A DNA stretch of 64,000 bases from CBDCUI01 sp965223115 (GCA_965223115.1 OZ244982.1:1736001-1800000); one strand, 5' to 3'; counted from the stretch's first letter, positions 1-9,100 are shown. Notes: a model not told the origin generated them from the sequence alone. Numbers and translations are program-made.

Positions 1-755
1 ATACATAACACATGCCCATAATCCCCTTTGTGAGCATTAGCATTGCGCTTACCTAATACAGTATATAAATCTTTAAGATCGACTTTATTACATGTTGCTG
101 GCATTAATTCGTAAACATCAGTTGGAATTTGCAAATCATTAAAATACACTTCACCTGAATACTTTCTACCCGCTGCAGTGATTAATCCTAATTTCATACC
201 TACAAACGTAATCGTCGCATCGGCGTAAATAGCTTCGCCCAGTGGCTGCCCACGATTAGCATCCAAACCAGACGGAATATCTGCACTTAAGACGGGAGCA
301 CAATGCTGGTTAACAAGACGGATAATAGTTGCGAAATCACCTCGCACAGTGCGTGTTAAGCCAGTTCCCAATAATGCATCGACAATCAAATCACATTCAG
401 GTAATGACTTTTTATCAAATTCGATACATTTACCGCCATTCTTTATAAATAAATCATGCGCCTGTTTGGCATCTCCCTTGAGTTGGCTATGGTCACCCAG
501 TTGAATAACGTACACTTGTTTGTTTGCTTGCATTGCCAAGCTGGCCACAATATAACCATCTCCACCATTATTACCTGCTCCTGCCAATACAAGGATATGC
601 TGAGCATTAGGCCAACTCTTCTCAATAAGTGCATAAGCTGCTTCACCAGCACGTTGCATTAAAGTAAAACCCGGTACCTTAAAATCTTCAATCGCGATAC
701 GATCTAGCTCACGCACCTGTTCAGCGAGATATATTTTTGCTGGAATGGAATTCAT
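1..755 (-). CDS. nnr: Bifunctional NAD(P)H-hydrate repair enzyme Nnr, partial (epimerase domain)
   Basis: Repairs damaged NADHX/NADPHX: the N-terminal YjeF domain epimerises the hydrate and the C-terminal domain dehydrates it using ADP. Reading the minus strand from the ATG at 755 gives an uninterrupted frame to the window edge (251 codons). Visible motifs are GAGNNGGDGY (nucleotide binding), LGTGL and DIPSGLDAN of the epimerase domain. Near the edge, HKGDYGHV is the start of the carbohydrate-kinase-like dehydratase domain, so the full protein is the fused bifunctional form. It is divergent from queG with 59 bases between the starts, as in many gammaproteobacteria. The C-terminal half lies outside the window. 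Confidence 0.93.
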   Translation of the reverse strand, partial: MNSIPAKIYLAEQVRELDRIAIEDFKVPGFTLMQRAGEAAYALIEKSWPNAQHILVLAGAGNNGGDGYIVASLAMQANKQVYVIQLGDHSQLKGDAKQAHDLFIKNGGKCIEFDKKSLPECDLIVDALLGTGLTRTVRGDFATIIRLVNQHCAPVLSADIPSGLDANRGQPLGEAIYADATITFVGMKLGLITAAGRKYSGEVYFNDLQIPTDVYELMPATCNKVDLKDLYTVLGKRNANAHKGDYGHVLC

Positions 756-814
756 AAAAGAATTATACGCAAGCTATGGGTAAATCCTCAGTACAAATTA
801 ATATTTAATGAACG

Positions 815-1879
815 ATGAACAATTCTATTATTGATTTTTCTGAGCTTGCTCAACAAATAAAACATTGGGGAATAGAACTTGGCTTTGATAAAGTCGGCAT
901 CACTGATACGGAATTAGATAAACATGAAGCTTATTTACTTAATTGGTTGGCTGCAGGACATCATGGAACCATGGAATATATGAGTAAACATGGTAACAAA
1001 CGCACTCAACCAGAAAAACTAATTCCGGGCACAATACGCATCATTTCTACCCGCATCAACTATCAAGCACCCGATGCAAAAAATGAAGAAGATGTATTAA
1101 TGAACAATAGTCTAGCCTATATATCGCGTTATACATTAGGTCGGGATTACCATAAAGTCATTCGCAAGCGCTTACAAAAATTAGCAGAACGCATTGAATC
1201 CAATGTAGGCTCTTTTGGGTATCGTGCATTTGTGGACAGTGCACCTGTAATGGAAAAAGCGCTTGCAGAAAAAGCAGGTTTAGGCTGGATTGGCAAACAT
1301 ACTAATTTGATTAGTCGAGAATGCGGATCTTGGTTTTTTATCGGTGAACTTTATACCAACTTACCATTACCCACAGATGAGCCTGTTGAAAACTACTGCG
1401 GGACATGCAGTACTTGTATAGATGTATGCCCTACCCAAGCCATTGTTGGTCCCTATAAATTAGATGCAAGACGCTGCATTTCTTATCACACTATCGAATT
1501 AAAAGGATCTATCCCAGTAGAGTTTAGAAAAGCAATAGGAAATCGCATTTATGGTTGTGACGATTGCCAATTATATTGCCCCTGGAATCGATTTGAGAAA
1601 AAAAGTGAGCTGGCTGATTTTGCTGTGCGTCATCATTTAGATGCTCCTGAATTAATAGAATTATTTAAATGGAGCGAGCAGGAATTTTTAAATAACACTG
1701 AAGGCTCTGCTATACGTCGTATTGGTTATGAACGTTGGTTAAGAAATATAGCTGTGGCACTCGGCAATGCCCCTCGAACCTCTGAAGTCGTTCATGCATT
1801 AAAAGAAAAACAAAATCACGAAAGTGAGTTAGTACGTGAGCATGTTAATTGGGCATTAGAACAGCATGAAGCGGTTTAG
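815..1879 (+). CDS. queG: Epoxyqueuosine reductase QueG
   Basis: Catalyses the last step of queuosine biosynthesis, reducing epoxyqueuosine in tRNA; cobalamin-dependent iron-sulfur enzyme. 354 residues (E. coli about 379). The N-terminal cobalamin-binding half contains FVDSAPV near residues 139-145, with the conserved Asp at 141. The ferredoxin-like part has one cluster set, Cys195/198/201/205 (CGTCSTCIDVC), and a second at Cys221 with Cys248/251/255 (CDDCQLYC). A HEAT-like helical tail follows. An out-of-frame ATG at 808 is not the start; the ATG at 815 opens the frame. It is followed at once by the convergent end of pgi. Confidence 0.96.
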   Translation: MNNSIIDFSELAQQIKHWGIELGFDKVGITDTELDKHEAYLLNWLAAGHHGTMEYMSKHGNKRTQPEKLIPGTIRIISTRINYQAPDAKNEEDVLMNNSLAYISRYTLGRDYHKVIRKRLQKLAERIESNVGSFGYRAFVDSAPVMEKALAEKAGLGWIGKHTNLISRECGSWFFIGELYTNLPLPTDEPVENYCGTCSTCIDVCPTQAIVGPYKLDARRCISYHTIELKGSIPVEFRKAIGNRIYGCDDCQLYCPWNRFEKKSELADFAVRHHLDAPELIELFKWSEQEFLNNTEGSAIRRIGYERWLRNIAVALGNAPRTSEVVHALKEKQNHESELVREHVNWALEQHEAV

Positions 1880-1884
1880 ATATT

Positions 1885-3462
1885 TTATTTGTTCTCTTTA
1901 TAAAAATTAATCAGTGCATTTGTTGAAGAATCCTGGTCTGCAACACTTTGGTTACTTTGTATTTTTTCTAAAATTTTATTGGCAAGTCTTTTACCAAGCT
2001 CAACACCCATTTGATCAAATGAATTGATGTTAAGCACAACACCTTGCACGAAGGTTTTATGTTCATACATTGCAATTAATAGTCCCAAGGTATGGGGTGT
2101 AAGCTCACGCAATAAAATAGTATTGCTAAACCGACTGCCTGGAAACATTTTATGGGCTGGATATTGTTGTTCACCTAAGGCTTGTGCCTCTTCTTGGGTC
2201 TGCCCTAACATCAATGCTTGGGTTTGGCCAATCATATTAGCTATCAACATATCATGTTGTTGCTGATTAACGTGATTAGCCTTGGTGACACCAATAAAAT
2301 CGCAACTTACCGCATGTGTACCTTGATGCAAAAGCTGAAAGAAACTATGTTGCGAATTGGTGCCCACGTCACCAAAAACAATTGGCGAACTAGGAATGTC
2401 TAAGCTATTACCTTCTCGATCTACATATTTGCCATTACTCTCCATTACCAATTGCTGTAAAAAAGCAGGCAAATAAGTCAAACGCACATCATATGGCAAT
2501 ACCGCCTGCACATGAGCAGCAAAAAAATGTTGGTTCCAAATCTCTATTAAAGCCAACAGCACTGGGATATTTTCTTTTGCTGGCGTATTAATAAAATGCT
2601 GATCCATAGCATAAGCACCCTGCAATAGTGCTTTGAATGCGGGCATGCCAATATAGAGCGCAATCGACAAACCCACAGCAGACCATAATGAATACCTTCC
2701 ACCAATTTCATCCCACATAGGAAAAATTTTATCTTCAGAAATACCAAAGGCCACTGCCTTTTCAACATTCGCTGAAACTGCAACAAAGTGCTTTGCAATA
2801 TCTTCATTGTTTTTTGAGTTTTCTATAAACCAATTCTTTGCTGTATTCGCGTTGGTTAAAGTCTCCTGTGTAGTAAAACTTTTTGAAGTAACGATAAATA
2901 ATGTAGTAGTAGGATTTAATTTTTCTAAAACACGATTGATTTCTGTTGCATCTACATTAGCAACAAAATGCACATTCACTCCCAGTTGAGCAAAATCTGA
3001 TAACGCATCGCAAACCATCATAGGGCCAAGATGCGAACCACCAATACCAAGATTAACAATATCTGTAATATCCGTTGATCGAACTTCTTGTACAAAATCT
3101 TGCATGCGCAGCAAAACTTCATGACGTTTTTTTCCAAATTCAGAAGAGGTATCTTGCAAGTTTCTCAATGCTGCATGTTGTACACCACGATTTTCTGTAA
3201 AATTAATTGGCTCGCCTGCAAACATTTTTGCGCGCCATGCCGCAACTTCACATTCATTAAATAAAGAGACAAAGTTTTCTAGCGTTTCTTCTGTTATTAG
3301 GTTTTTAGAATAATCTAATAAAAGCTGGTCGAACTCTTGTGAAAATTTATTAAAACGATTTTTGTCTTGTGCAAACAATTCACGCAAGTTATGCGATTTC
3401 ATTCCAAGCGCATGTTGCTGCAACGCTTTATATGAATTTAATTGAGAGAGTGGTTTGCGCAT
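1885..3462 (-). CDS. pgi: Glucose-6-phosphate isomerase
   Basis: Interconverts glucose-6-phosphate and fructose-6-phosphate in glycolysis/gluconeogenesis. Family signatures are visible: GIGGSHLGPMM, VTSKSFTTQET, a GGRYSLWSAVGL segment and, near the C-terminus, QGVVLNINSFDQMGVELGK. The open frame extends to a GTG at 3507, but that extension (PLFFCVYFAFLIV) runs through a terminator hairpin of the upstream small gene. The ATG at 3462 (MRKPLSQLNS) is the better start and gives 525 residues, slightly shorter than the E. coli enzyme (549). No clear Shine-Dalgarno sequence is seen before this ATG. It ends 6 bases from the convergent queG stop. Confidence 0.95.
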   Translation of the reverse strand: MRKPLSQLNSYKALQQHALGMKSHNLRELFAQDKNRFNKFSQEFDQLLLDYSKNLITEETLENFVSLFNECEVAAWRAKMFAGEPINFTENRGVQHAALRNLQDTSSEFGKKRHEVLLRMQDFVQEVRSTDITDIVNLGIGGSHLGPMMVCDALSDFAQLGVNVHFVANVDATEINRVLEKLNPTTTLFIVTSKSFTTQETLTNANTAKNWFIENSKNNEDIAKHFVAVSANVEKAVAFGISEDKIFPMWDEIGGRYSLWSAVGLSIALYIGMPAFKALLQGAYAMDQHFINTPAKENIPVLLALIEIWNQHFFAAHVQAVLPYDVRLTYLPAFLQQLVMESNGKYVDREGNSLDIPSSPIVFGDVGTNSQHSFFQLLHQGTHAVSCDFIGVTKANHVNQQQHDMLIANMIGQTQALMLGQTQEEAQALGEQQYPAHKMFPGSRFSNTILLRELTPHTLGLLIAMYEHKTFVQGVVLNINSFDQMGVELGKRLANKILEKIQSNQSVADQDSSTNALINFYKENK

Positions 3463-3485
3463 AACAATTAAGAATGCAAAGTAGA

Positions 3486-3518
3486 CACAAAAAAATAAGG
3501 GCGCCACAAAAGCGCCCT
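3486..3518 (-). terminator. Rho-independent terminator of the small gene at 3545-3643
   Basis: On the minus strand AGGGCGC pairs with GCGCCCT across a 7-base loop and is followed by a run of T (TATTTTTTTG). It sits 27 bases after the stop of the 32-residue ORF and before the preferred pgi ATG. It therefore ends the small transcript and also argues against the upstream pgi start. Confidence 0.75.
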
Positions 3519-3544
3519 ATTTCTAAAAAAATTTGAGTTAAAAA

Positions 3545-3643
3545 CTAGTAGGTACCATTCTTGAGATGAGTAAATAAATTTATTTGTGCTGCAATACTAA
3601 TAACAAATACAGCGACTACACAAAGTACAACTAAAACCCACAT
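3545..3643 (-). CDS. Small single-helix membrane protein, 32 residues, unknown function
   Basis: Found by reading the gap between panC and pgi. An ATG at 3643 is preceded by a strong Shine-Dalgarno AAGGAG seven bases upstream. The product begins MWVLVVLCVVAVFVISIAA, a single hydrophobic helix, and ends in a short polar tail with TAG at 3545. A rho-independent terminator follows directly. The combination of strong ribosome site, helix and dedicated terminator supports a real small gene. I do not recognise the family. It is transcribed in the same direction as panC and pgi but probably as its own unit. Confidence 0.62.
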   Translation of the reverse strand: MWVLVVLCVVAVFVISIAAQINLFTHLKNGTY

Positions 3644-3672
3644 ATCAAACTCCTTATCTCTAACATGTAATA

Positions 3673-3689
3673 ATACTTTACTAAAGTAT
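3673..3689. repeat. Perfect 8-1-8 inverted repeat between panC and the small membrane gene
   Basis: ATACTTTA-C-TAAAGTAT lies seven bases after the panC stop and about 30 bases before the 32-residue ORF. It could be an operator for the small gene or a weak terminator of the pcnB-panC operon; there is no strong T-run, so it is left as an inverted repeat. Confidence 0.45.
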
Positions 3690-3695
3690 ACTCAT

Positions 3696-4547
3696 TTAAG
3701 AGACATGTAACAGCACATTGTCGATTAAACGTGCCTTGCCCGCCCAGGCTGCAGCCAAAACTATAATAAAATCAGTATCATAGCTAATTTCCCCTAGATC
3801 TTCCGCCGCACGAATCGCAACATAGTCAGGTAGAAATCCGACCTTTTTAAGCTGTTCCATGGCTTGATTCTCCAGCTTAGAAAAGTCCCGATTGCCCACT
3901 TCGATCTGATGTTTTACCCCAAGTAGTACCGTGTATAGCCGCGGTGCCAGTTTGCGCTCATCGTCATCTAAGTATGAATTTCTTGAGCTCAATGCCAAAC
4001 CATCTCCTTCTCTTTGAGTGGCTACCTGTGCTATCTGTATTGGCAGTTCAAGATCTTTTACCAATTGCTTAATTATAACGAGCTGCTGAAAATCTTTTTC
4101 ACCAAATACCGCAACATCAGGCTTCACTATATAAAATAACCTAGCAACCACTTCAACGATACCTTCAAAAAAACCTGGTCTGAACTTGCCACATAATTGC
4201 TGGCTTAATGAGTATGTTGGTATTTCAATCTGGCTTGTATATTCGTGTGAATAAATTTCATCATGCTCTGGCATGAATACAACATCGATATCCGCTTTCT
4301 CTAGTAACGCCAGATCTCGCTCAGGAGTACGTGGATATGCATGTAAATCATCTTTTCGATCAAACTGTAAGGCATTTACAAATATGCTACATACTACTTT
4401 TCCATTGAATGTTTTTGCATAGTTTACTAGAGCAAGATGACCCGCATGCAGATTTCCCATCGTTGGCACAAAAATAATTTTTTCATTTTGCTGTTTCCAT
4501 GCAGCAATTTGCTGTCCAAGCGCAGCAACCGTAGTTATTGTTTGCAT
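3696..4547 (-). CDS. panC: Pantothenate synthetase
   Basis: ATP-dependent condensation of pantoate with beta-alanine, the last step to pantothenate (vitamin B5). 283 residues, normal length. The nucleotidyl-transferase HxGH motif is at residues 34-37 (PTMGNLHAGHL), FGEKDFQQL at about 148-156, and the KMSKS-like SSRN at 187-190. A small departure is IFVNALQF, where the family usually has IFVNPxQF. It lies 18 bases downstream of panB and is the last gene of a pcnB-folK-dnk-panB-panC run on the minus strand. Confidence 0.97.
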   Translation of the reverse strand: MQTITTVAALGQQIAAWKQQNEKIIFVPTMGNLHAGHLALVNYAKTFNGKVVCSIFVNALQFDRKDDLHAYPRTPERDLALLEKADIDVVFMPEHDEIYSHEYTSQIEIPTYSLSQQLCGKFRPGFFEGIVEVVARLFYIVKPDVAVFGEKDFQQLVIIKQLVKDLELPIQIAQVATQREGDGLALSSRNSYLDDDERKLAPRLYTVLLGVKHQIEVGNRDFSKLENQAMEQLKKVGFLPDYVAIRAAEDLGEISYDTDFIIVLAAAWAGKARLIDNVLLHVS

Positions 4548-4565
4548 GATTAGTAAGGAAGGATT

Positions 4566-5369
4566 TTATGAGACAGCTGGGAAACGTAAATTTTTTACGT
4601 CTTGCACATATGATGTGATAGCAGCAGAAATATCACCACTACCTGCAAGGAAATTTTTTGCAAACTTTGGCTTCATGCCTTGAGTAATCCCTAATACATC
4701 ATGTAGCACTAAAATCTGTCCATCACAATCTGAACCCGCACCAATACCAATTACCGGTATGGAGCAATTTTGTGTGATTTTATTGGCAAGCTCATTCGGC
4801 ACACATTCAAGCAATAACATATCCGCGCCCGCTGCTTGCAAATTTTCTGCACTATTAAATAATTCTTGAGCACTTGATTCATCTTTACCCTGCATAGAAT
4901 AGCCACCTAACTTATGGATGTACTGAGGCCGTAGACCCAGATGCGCACAAATAGGTATGCCGCACTCACTAAGCTCTTCGACAATACTAACCTGCCGTGC
5001 AGAGGCTTCAAGTTTAACCATTTGCGCACCACCCAATTGAATTAAGTCCGTGGCATTACTTAAAGCTTGATCTACGTTGGTGTAAGACATGAAAGGCATG
5101 TCCGTCATAATAAATGCTCTGTCTACTGCAGCACTTACACACTGACTGTGATAGATCATATCGTCCATGGTTACGGACACCGTGCTGTCCTGTCCTTGCA
5201 CTACCATACCCAGAGAGTCACCAATTAAAATAATATCTACACCTGCTTGGTCTAATAATGCAGCAAAACTTGCATCGTAAGCCGTTAAGCAAGCAATTTT
5301 TTCATTATTCATTTTCATATGACGCAACTGTGTAAGCGTTACATTCTTTGTTTGATGATGAATACTCAT
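4566..5369 (-). CDS. panB: 3-methyl-2-oxobutanoate hydroxymethyltransferase
   Basis: Forms ketopantoate from alpha-ketoisovalerate and methylene-tetrahydrofolate, the first committed step to pantothenate and CoA. 267 residues, a TIM-barrel enzyme of normal size. TAYDASFA (29-36) and IGDSLGMV (49-56, with a metal-binding Asp) are typical, followed by VKLEAS and the GIGAGSDCDGQILVLHD region. Start ATG at 5369. It sits between dnk and panC with short spacers, consistent with one operon that ties folate-dependent one-carbon transfer to CoA synthesis. Confidence 0.97.
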   Translation of the reverse strand: MSIHHQTKNVTLTQLRHMKMNNEKIACLTAYDASFAALLDQAGVDIILIGDSLGMVVQGQDSTVSVTMDDMIYHSQCVSAAVDRAFIMTDMPFMSYTNVDQALSNATDLIQLGGAQMVKLEASARQVSIVEELSECGIPICAHLGLRPQYIHKLGGYSMQGKDESSAQELFNSAENLQAAGADMLLLECVPNELANKITQNCSIPVIGIGAGSDCDGQILVLHDVLGITQGMKPKFAKNFLAGSGDISAAITSYVQDVKNLRFPAVS

Positions 5370-5387
5370 TGTTAAAAATTTTTTAAC

Positions 5388-6038
5388 TTAGCCTACAAAT
5401 GGTAAAGGATTAAAATAGCGCTTACCTGCTTCTGTGTTGACTATCTCTTCCAGTAATTGCCCATAATCTTTTTCATTATTAATAAAATCTATCTCACTTG
5501 CATTTACGATTAAGCACGGCGCATCTACATAATCATAAAAGAATTTTGCATAGGCCTCATTTAGCTGCTCCAAGTAAGCTGACTCTATTAAACGCTCAAA
5601 TCCACGTCCACGCTTGCGAATTCTTTGCAGTAAGACCTCTACTGGAGCTTGTAAATATACAACCAAGTCAGGAACAGGCGCATCAATGGTCAAATGTGAA
5701 TAGACTTGCTCATACAGCTCATATTCACTTGCATTTAAGGTAACTTGTGCAAACAAGCGATCTTTTTCAATTAAGAAATCTGCAACCCTAACAGGTGAAA
5801 ATATATCGGCTTGCTTAAATTCTTGTAGCTGCTTAGTGCGTCTTAATAAAAAATACAACTGCGTCGACAACGCTGCTTCACGTGGATTTTGATAAAAACG
5901 TTCTAAAAATGGGTTTTCTTCAACCTGCTCTAAAAGCAAAGAAGAGCCAAATTCATCTGCAAGACGCTGAGCCAAGCTAGTCTTGCCTACTCCAATCGGG
6001 CCTTCCACGACGATGTATTTCAGATTGTGGCGCAACAT
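5388..6038 (-). CDS. Deoxynucleoside kinase family protein
   Basis: Predicted salvage kinase that phosphorylates deoxyadenosine/deoxyguanosine-type nucleosides. The P-loop is at residues 13-21 (GPIGVGKTS), followed by a KDRLFAQ segment resembling the family DRS/DRH motif and an arginine-rich lid (RIRKRGRGFE). 216 residues is typical. The ATG follows the folK stop with no gap (TAA then ATG on the minus strand), so the two are probably translationally coupled. A kinase of this family beside folK and panBC is a recurrent arrangement in gammaproteobacteria. The exact substrate cannot be read from the sequence. Confidence 0.85.
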   Translation of the reverse strand: MLRHNLKYIVVEGPIGVGKTSLAQRLADEFGSSLLLEQVEENPFLERFYQNPREAALSTQLYFLLRRTKQLQEFKQADIFSPVRVADFLIEKDRLFAQVTLNASEYELYEQVYSHLTIDAPVPDLVVYLQAPVEVLLQRIRKRGRGFERLIESAYLEQLNEAYAKFFYDYVDAPCLIVNASEIDFINNEKDYGQLLEEIVNTEAGKRYFNPLPFVG

Positions 6039-6530
6039 TTAAATTTCTATTTTTTTTAAGTCATGTTCTGGCAACTGCTCAATTAGCTCACATAACGTGC
6101 CTTTACCCGGAATAATGAGGTCTGCTTCTATCTCTTGTAAAGGAATTAATACAAATTCACGCTCTGCCATCCCAGAATGGGGTATTTGTAGCTCATCCGT
6201 ATTAATACATTGATCACCATACAAAATAATATCTAGGTCCAATGTCCTGGGGCCCCAACGTTCCGCTTTACGTTCACGATGATGAAGATGCTCAATATTT
6301 TGCAAGGCACTTAGCAGCTCTTGCGGGGGCAAAGAAGTCGACAATTTTGCGACTGCATTAACAAAGTCTGGCTGATCAGAAGGCCCTATAGGCCTACTTT
6401 TGTAAAGACTGGATGTCACTAGTAAATATGTGTTCGGTAACCCTCGCAGTTCACGCAAAGCAGTCATAATTTGTAATTCAGGGTCTTGTAAATTACTACC
6501 CAGACCAATATATGCATCTACTGCTTGCAT
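6039..6530 (-). CDS. folK: 2-amino-4-hydroxy-6-hydroxymethyldihydropteridine diphosphokinase
   Basis: Transfers pyrophosphate from ATP to hydroxymethyl-dihydropterin in folate biosynthesis. 163 residues. IGLGSNL lies at the N-terminus and the signature RWGPRTLDLDIILYG at about 91-105, with magnesium-binding Asp residues in DLD. Start ATG at 6530, 33 bases after the pcnB stop. The stop abuts the kinase start, which supports an operon. Confidence 0.97.
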   Translation of the reverse strand: MQAVDAYIGLGSNLQDPELQIMTALRELRGLPNTYLLVTSSLYKSRPIGPSDQPDFVNAVAKLSTSLPPQELLSALQNIEHLHHRERKAERWGPRTLDLDIILYGDQCINTDELQIPHSGMAEREFVLIPLQEIEADLIIPGKGTLCELIEQLPEHDLKKIEI

Positions 6531-6563
6531 TAATAATTGATTATTCTTATTTAAAAAACAAAT

Positions 6564-7853
6564 TTAATGGTATGTTTTCTTACGAGCTCGTGTTGGCACT
6601 CTGTTGTTTTTATATTTTGTAGTATTAGACATTTTTCTTTGTGTAGCCTCATCTACATCTTGAATGATTGTCCACCATTCACATAACTCATCTACTGGTT
6701 CACCAGCAGAGGAACGCAAACATAAAAAATCATATGCGGCCCGAAACCGTGGGTGCTGAAGCAAACGAAACACTTGCTTACCACGCCTTCTATAAAACCT
6801 ATGCTGTAAATTCCAAATATCTTGCATTGGATAACCAAATCGTTTTGGAATTGAAGTGTATTGTAATTGTGAAATTACAGTATCCTTTACTGCTGCCTCA
6901 TGTGCTACTTTGGGGGACAGGCCCTCAAGTTCAAGCTGTCTTGATACTTTACGCATAGGGCCCCACAAAAACACAGCATATAAAAATGCAGGGGTTACTG
7001 ATTTACCAGAACAAATCCGATCATCTGTATTTTGCAATGCAGTATGAACAAAATTAGTAAATACATGTGAAGAATCACTTCTAAGTAACTTTTCTGTAAG
7101 TGGAAACATGTATTGAAATAACTCAAATTCACGCATTGAATTAAACGTCTGTTTAGCAAAACCGCCATGAAACAATTTAAGCATTTCATCAAACAAACGT
7201 GCTGAAGGTACTTCAGACAATAAATGGCCTAAGCGATAAATTGCATCTTGTGCCTGTTGCTCTACTTCAAAACCAAGTTTATTAGCCAATCTTATTGCGC
7301 GTAACATACGTACAGGATCTTCACGAAAACGTAAATCAGGATCACCAATTACCCGCAATAATTTAGCATCTATATCTTGTCGACCCCCTACCAAATCCAG
7401 TACTTGATTTGACTCGGAATCATAAAACAAAGCATTTACCGTAAAGTCACGACGAAACGCATCTTCTTCTATGCTACCGTAATTATTATCCCGAATGATT
7501 CGCCCCGATTGATTTACATCAGCACGATCAGAGGCACGAAATGTAGCAACCTCAACATAGCCTTCAGAAAAATAGACATGCACGATACGAAAACGCCGGC
7601 CAATAATTCGACTGTTTTCAAATAATTCACGTACATCTTCAGGATGTGCATCGGTTGCAATATCAAAATCCTTTGGATGCAAATCAAGAATTAAATCCCT
7701 GACACCCCCACCCACTAAATAGGCCTGAAAACCTGCTGCGTGCAGCCTTGTTATCACCTCGATCGCCCCTGAACTAATCTGTGAGGCATCAATTGACGCA
7801 GACAGGTCCAAATCCTTATTCCGCGATCCTTTACCTTCCTTAGACCATTTCAT
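6564..7853 (-). CDS. pcnB: Poly(A) polymerase I
   Basis: Adds 3' poly(A) tails to RNA, promoting decay; class II nucleotidyltransferase like the CCA-adding enzymes. YLVGGGVRDLILDLHPKDFD (45-64) carries the GG motif and the catalytic Asp-x-Asp at 62 and 64. RRDFTVNALFYD and EDPVRMLRAIR follow. The short basic C-terminal tail (KNNRVPTRARKK) is typical of PcnB rather than CCA-transferase. 429 residues (E. coli about 454-465). It is the first gene of the pcnB-folK-dnk-panB-panC run; its promoter should lie in the AT-rich 7854-8000 region. Confidence 0.95.
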   Translation of the reverse strand: MKWSKEGKGSRNKDLDLSASIDASQISSGAIEVITRLHAAGFQAYLVGGGVRDLILDLHPKDFDIATDAHPEDVRELFENSRIIGRRFRIVHVYFSEGYVEVATFRASDRADVNQSGRIIRDNNYGSIEEDAFRRDFTVNALFYDSESNQVLDLVGGRQDIDAKLLRVIGDPDLRFREDPVRMLRAIRLANKLGFEVEQQAQDAIYRLGHLLSEVPSARLFDEMLKLFHGGFAKQTFNSMREFELFQYMFPLTEKLLRSDSSHVFTNFVHTALQNTDDRICSGKSVTPAFLYAVFLWGPMRKVSRQLELEGLSPKVAHEAAVKDTVISQLQYTSIPKRFGYPMQDIWNLQHRFYRRRGKQVFRLLQHPRFRAAYDFLCLRSSAGEPVDELCEWWTIIQDVDEATQRKMSNTTKYKNNRVPTRARKKTYH

Positions 7854-8140
7854 TTCTGTGGTTTATGGTTAATTGTATTTATAAATTATTTAGAAAAAAC
7901 GCAGTGTTATAATAACATTTAAACCTAATCTCTGTGCTTTTACGCAAACCTAGTATTTATGAAATAAATAATCATGTGAATCCTCTAACTGTATAAATAA
8001 CGTACGCACATATAGTCAGTTACATAATTTTTATCGCTAAGCTTTGCATATACATAAAGTAGCTCTATTTCATACCAACTTAATAGTCATCGTGTTAAAA
8101 TTTACAGATCATCACAACATATAAGCTTTGAGGGAAGCCG
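7854..8140. other. AT-rich intergenic region between divergent pcnB and the small membrane gene
   Basis: About 290 bases, rich in A+T, that should contain promoters for pcnB (minus) and for the 55-residue ORF (plus). I could not pick out a convincing -35/-10 pair, hairpin or reading frame. Confidence 0.4.
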
Positions 8141-8308
8141 ATGACACAACTTGTTGAGTGCGCGAACGTTCCTAATTTTATAGAACAGAGAGTTTCTCCT
8201 ATGGTATTACTTGCCATATGGTTATTTTTGGGGCTTGCTACCTATGGTTACGCAATGTTCAAAATATGGGCGCCACAACTTACACAATCACTGACGATTA
8301 TTACATAA
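8141..8308 (+). CDS. Small membrane protein, 55 residues, unknown function
   Basis: ATG at 8141 with a purine-rich ribosome site (GAGGGA) about eight bases upstream; TAA at 8306-8308. Residues 1-20 are polar (MTQLVECANVPNFIEQRVSP), then one hydrophobic segment at about 21-42 (MVLLAIWLFLGLATYGY) and a short tail with Trp and Pro. The layout suggests a single-pass inner-membrane protein with a cytoplasmic N-terminus. It is transcribed toward the FHA genes, 109 bases upstream of the first, so it may belong with them. Family not recognised. Confidence 0.6.
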   Translation: MTQLVECANVPNFIEQRVSPMVLLAIWLFLGLATYGYAMFKIWAPQLTQSLTIIT

Positions 8309-8417
8309 TAAAAAGACAGCATAATTAACAACCATTTACTCGTATATTGACTACGAGGTGAGTAGTATTCGTATAAAATTTCTATAAACAAACTGCCTCT
8401 AAAATTATATATAAGAT

Positions 8418-8918
8418 ATGAGTTCACAAGTTACAATCGAACGCAGAACAAACGATGATCGCCGTGCGCAAGTGCATAGCCCAGCCTTCCCATTTTTTGA
8501 TAGCGAACAAACATTAGTTCGTGAAGACAGGCGACGTACACCAGATCGTAGAATTAATAATATAGAAATTCACACTGGTAATAATAACGATGTTGCAAAA
8601 TTACGTTTGTTTCTATGGTACCAAGATGATGTTTGTGAATTACTACCAGATTCCCCTAACATTGTAGTAGGACGATCCCCTAATTGTGAACTGACATTAT
8701 GTAATCGTTATACATCACGTTTACATGCCAAGTTTGAATATGAAAATGGTGAATTTACAGTTACAGATCACAGCACAAATGGTACCTATATAAAAAATGA
8801 TGAAGGTGAAATATTTTTAATGGGTGAGAAAATGACATTACATGGCAGTGGTATTGTAAGCCTTGGCACACCAATCGAATACGTAGAAAAAGACTTCATC
8901 CATTACTTCTGCCCTTAG
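8418..8918 (+). CDS. FHA-domain protein with Arg-rich N-terminal motif
   Basis: Forkhead-associated domains bind phosphothreonine peptides, so this is likely a signalling adaptor. 166 residues. The FHA core is intact: G85-R86 (VVGRSPNCELTL), S100-R101-x-H103 and N121-G122-T123. The N-terminal 45 residues carry two Arg clusters around a PFFDS segment (ERRTNDDRR, then REDRRRTPDRR). The same layout occurs in the next gene, so it is a shared module and not random charge. There is no signal peptide or membrane helix; cytoplasmic. No Ser/Thr kinase or phosphatase is in the window, so the partner is unknown. Confidence 0.85.
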   Translation: MSSQVTIERRTNDDRRAQVHSPAFPFFDSEQTLVREDRRRTPDRRINNIEIHTGNNNDVAKLRLFLWYQDDVCELLPDSPNIVVGRSPNCELTLCNRYTSRLHAKFEYENGEFTVTDHSTNGTYIKNDEGEIFLMGEKMTLHGSGIVSLGTPIEYVEKDFIHYFCP

Positions 8919-9100
8919 ATCAACCCACTCAGCGCCTCAAAACTATACGGGCAAAACTGCTCTAGCCTCTTAAACAAAATCGCTTGTCTTTCAAATTATC
9001 GGCCCTTTTCTACCATCCGGCTATATGTATCCTGTAAGGTATTCAAAGTGTTAGCTATTACGCATATTTTTAAACTCTTCTATATATCTTAGTTTCCGCT

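Noticed and set aside
3463..3507. N-terminal extension of pgi from a GTG start
   Set aside because: It would translate through the terminator hairpin of the upstream small gene and has no similarity to other Pgi N-termini.
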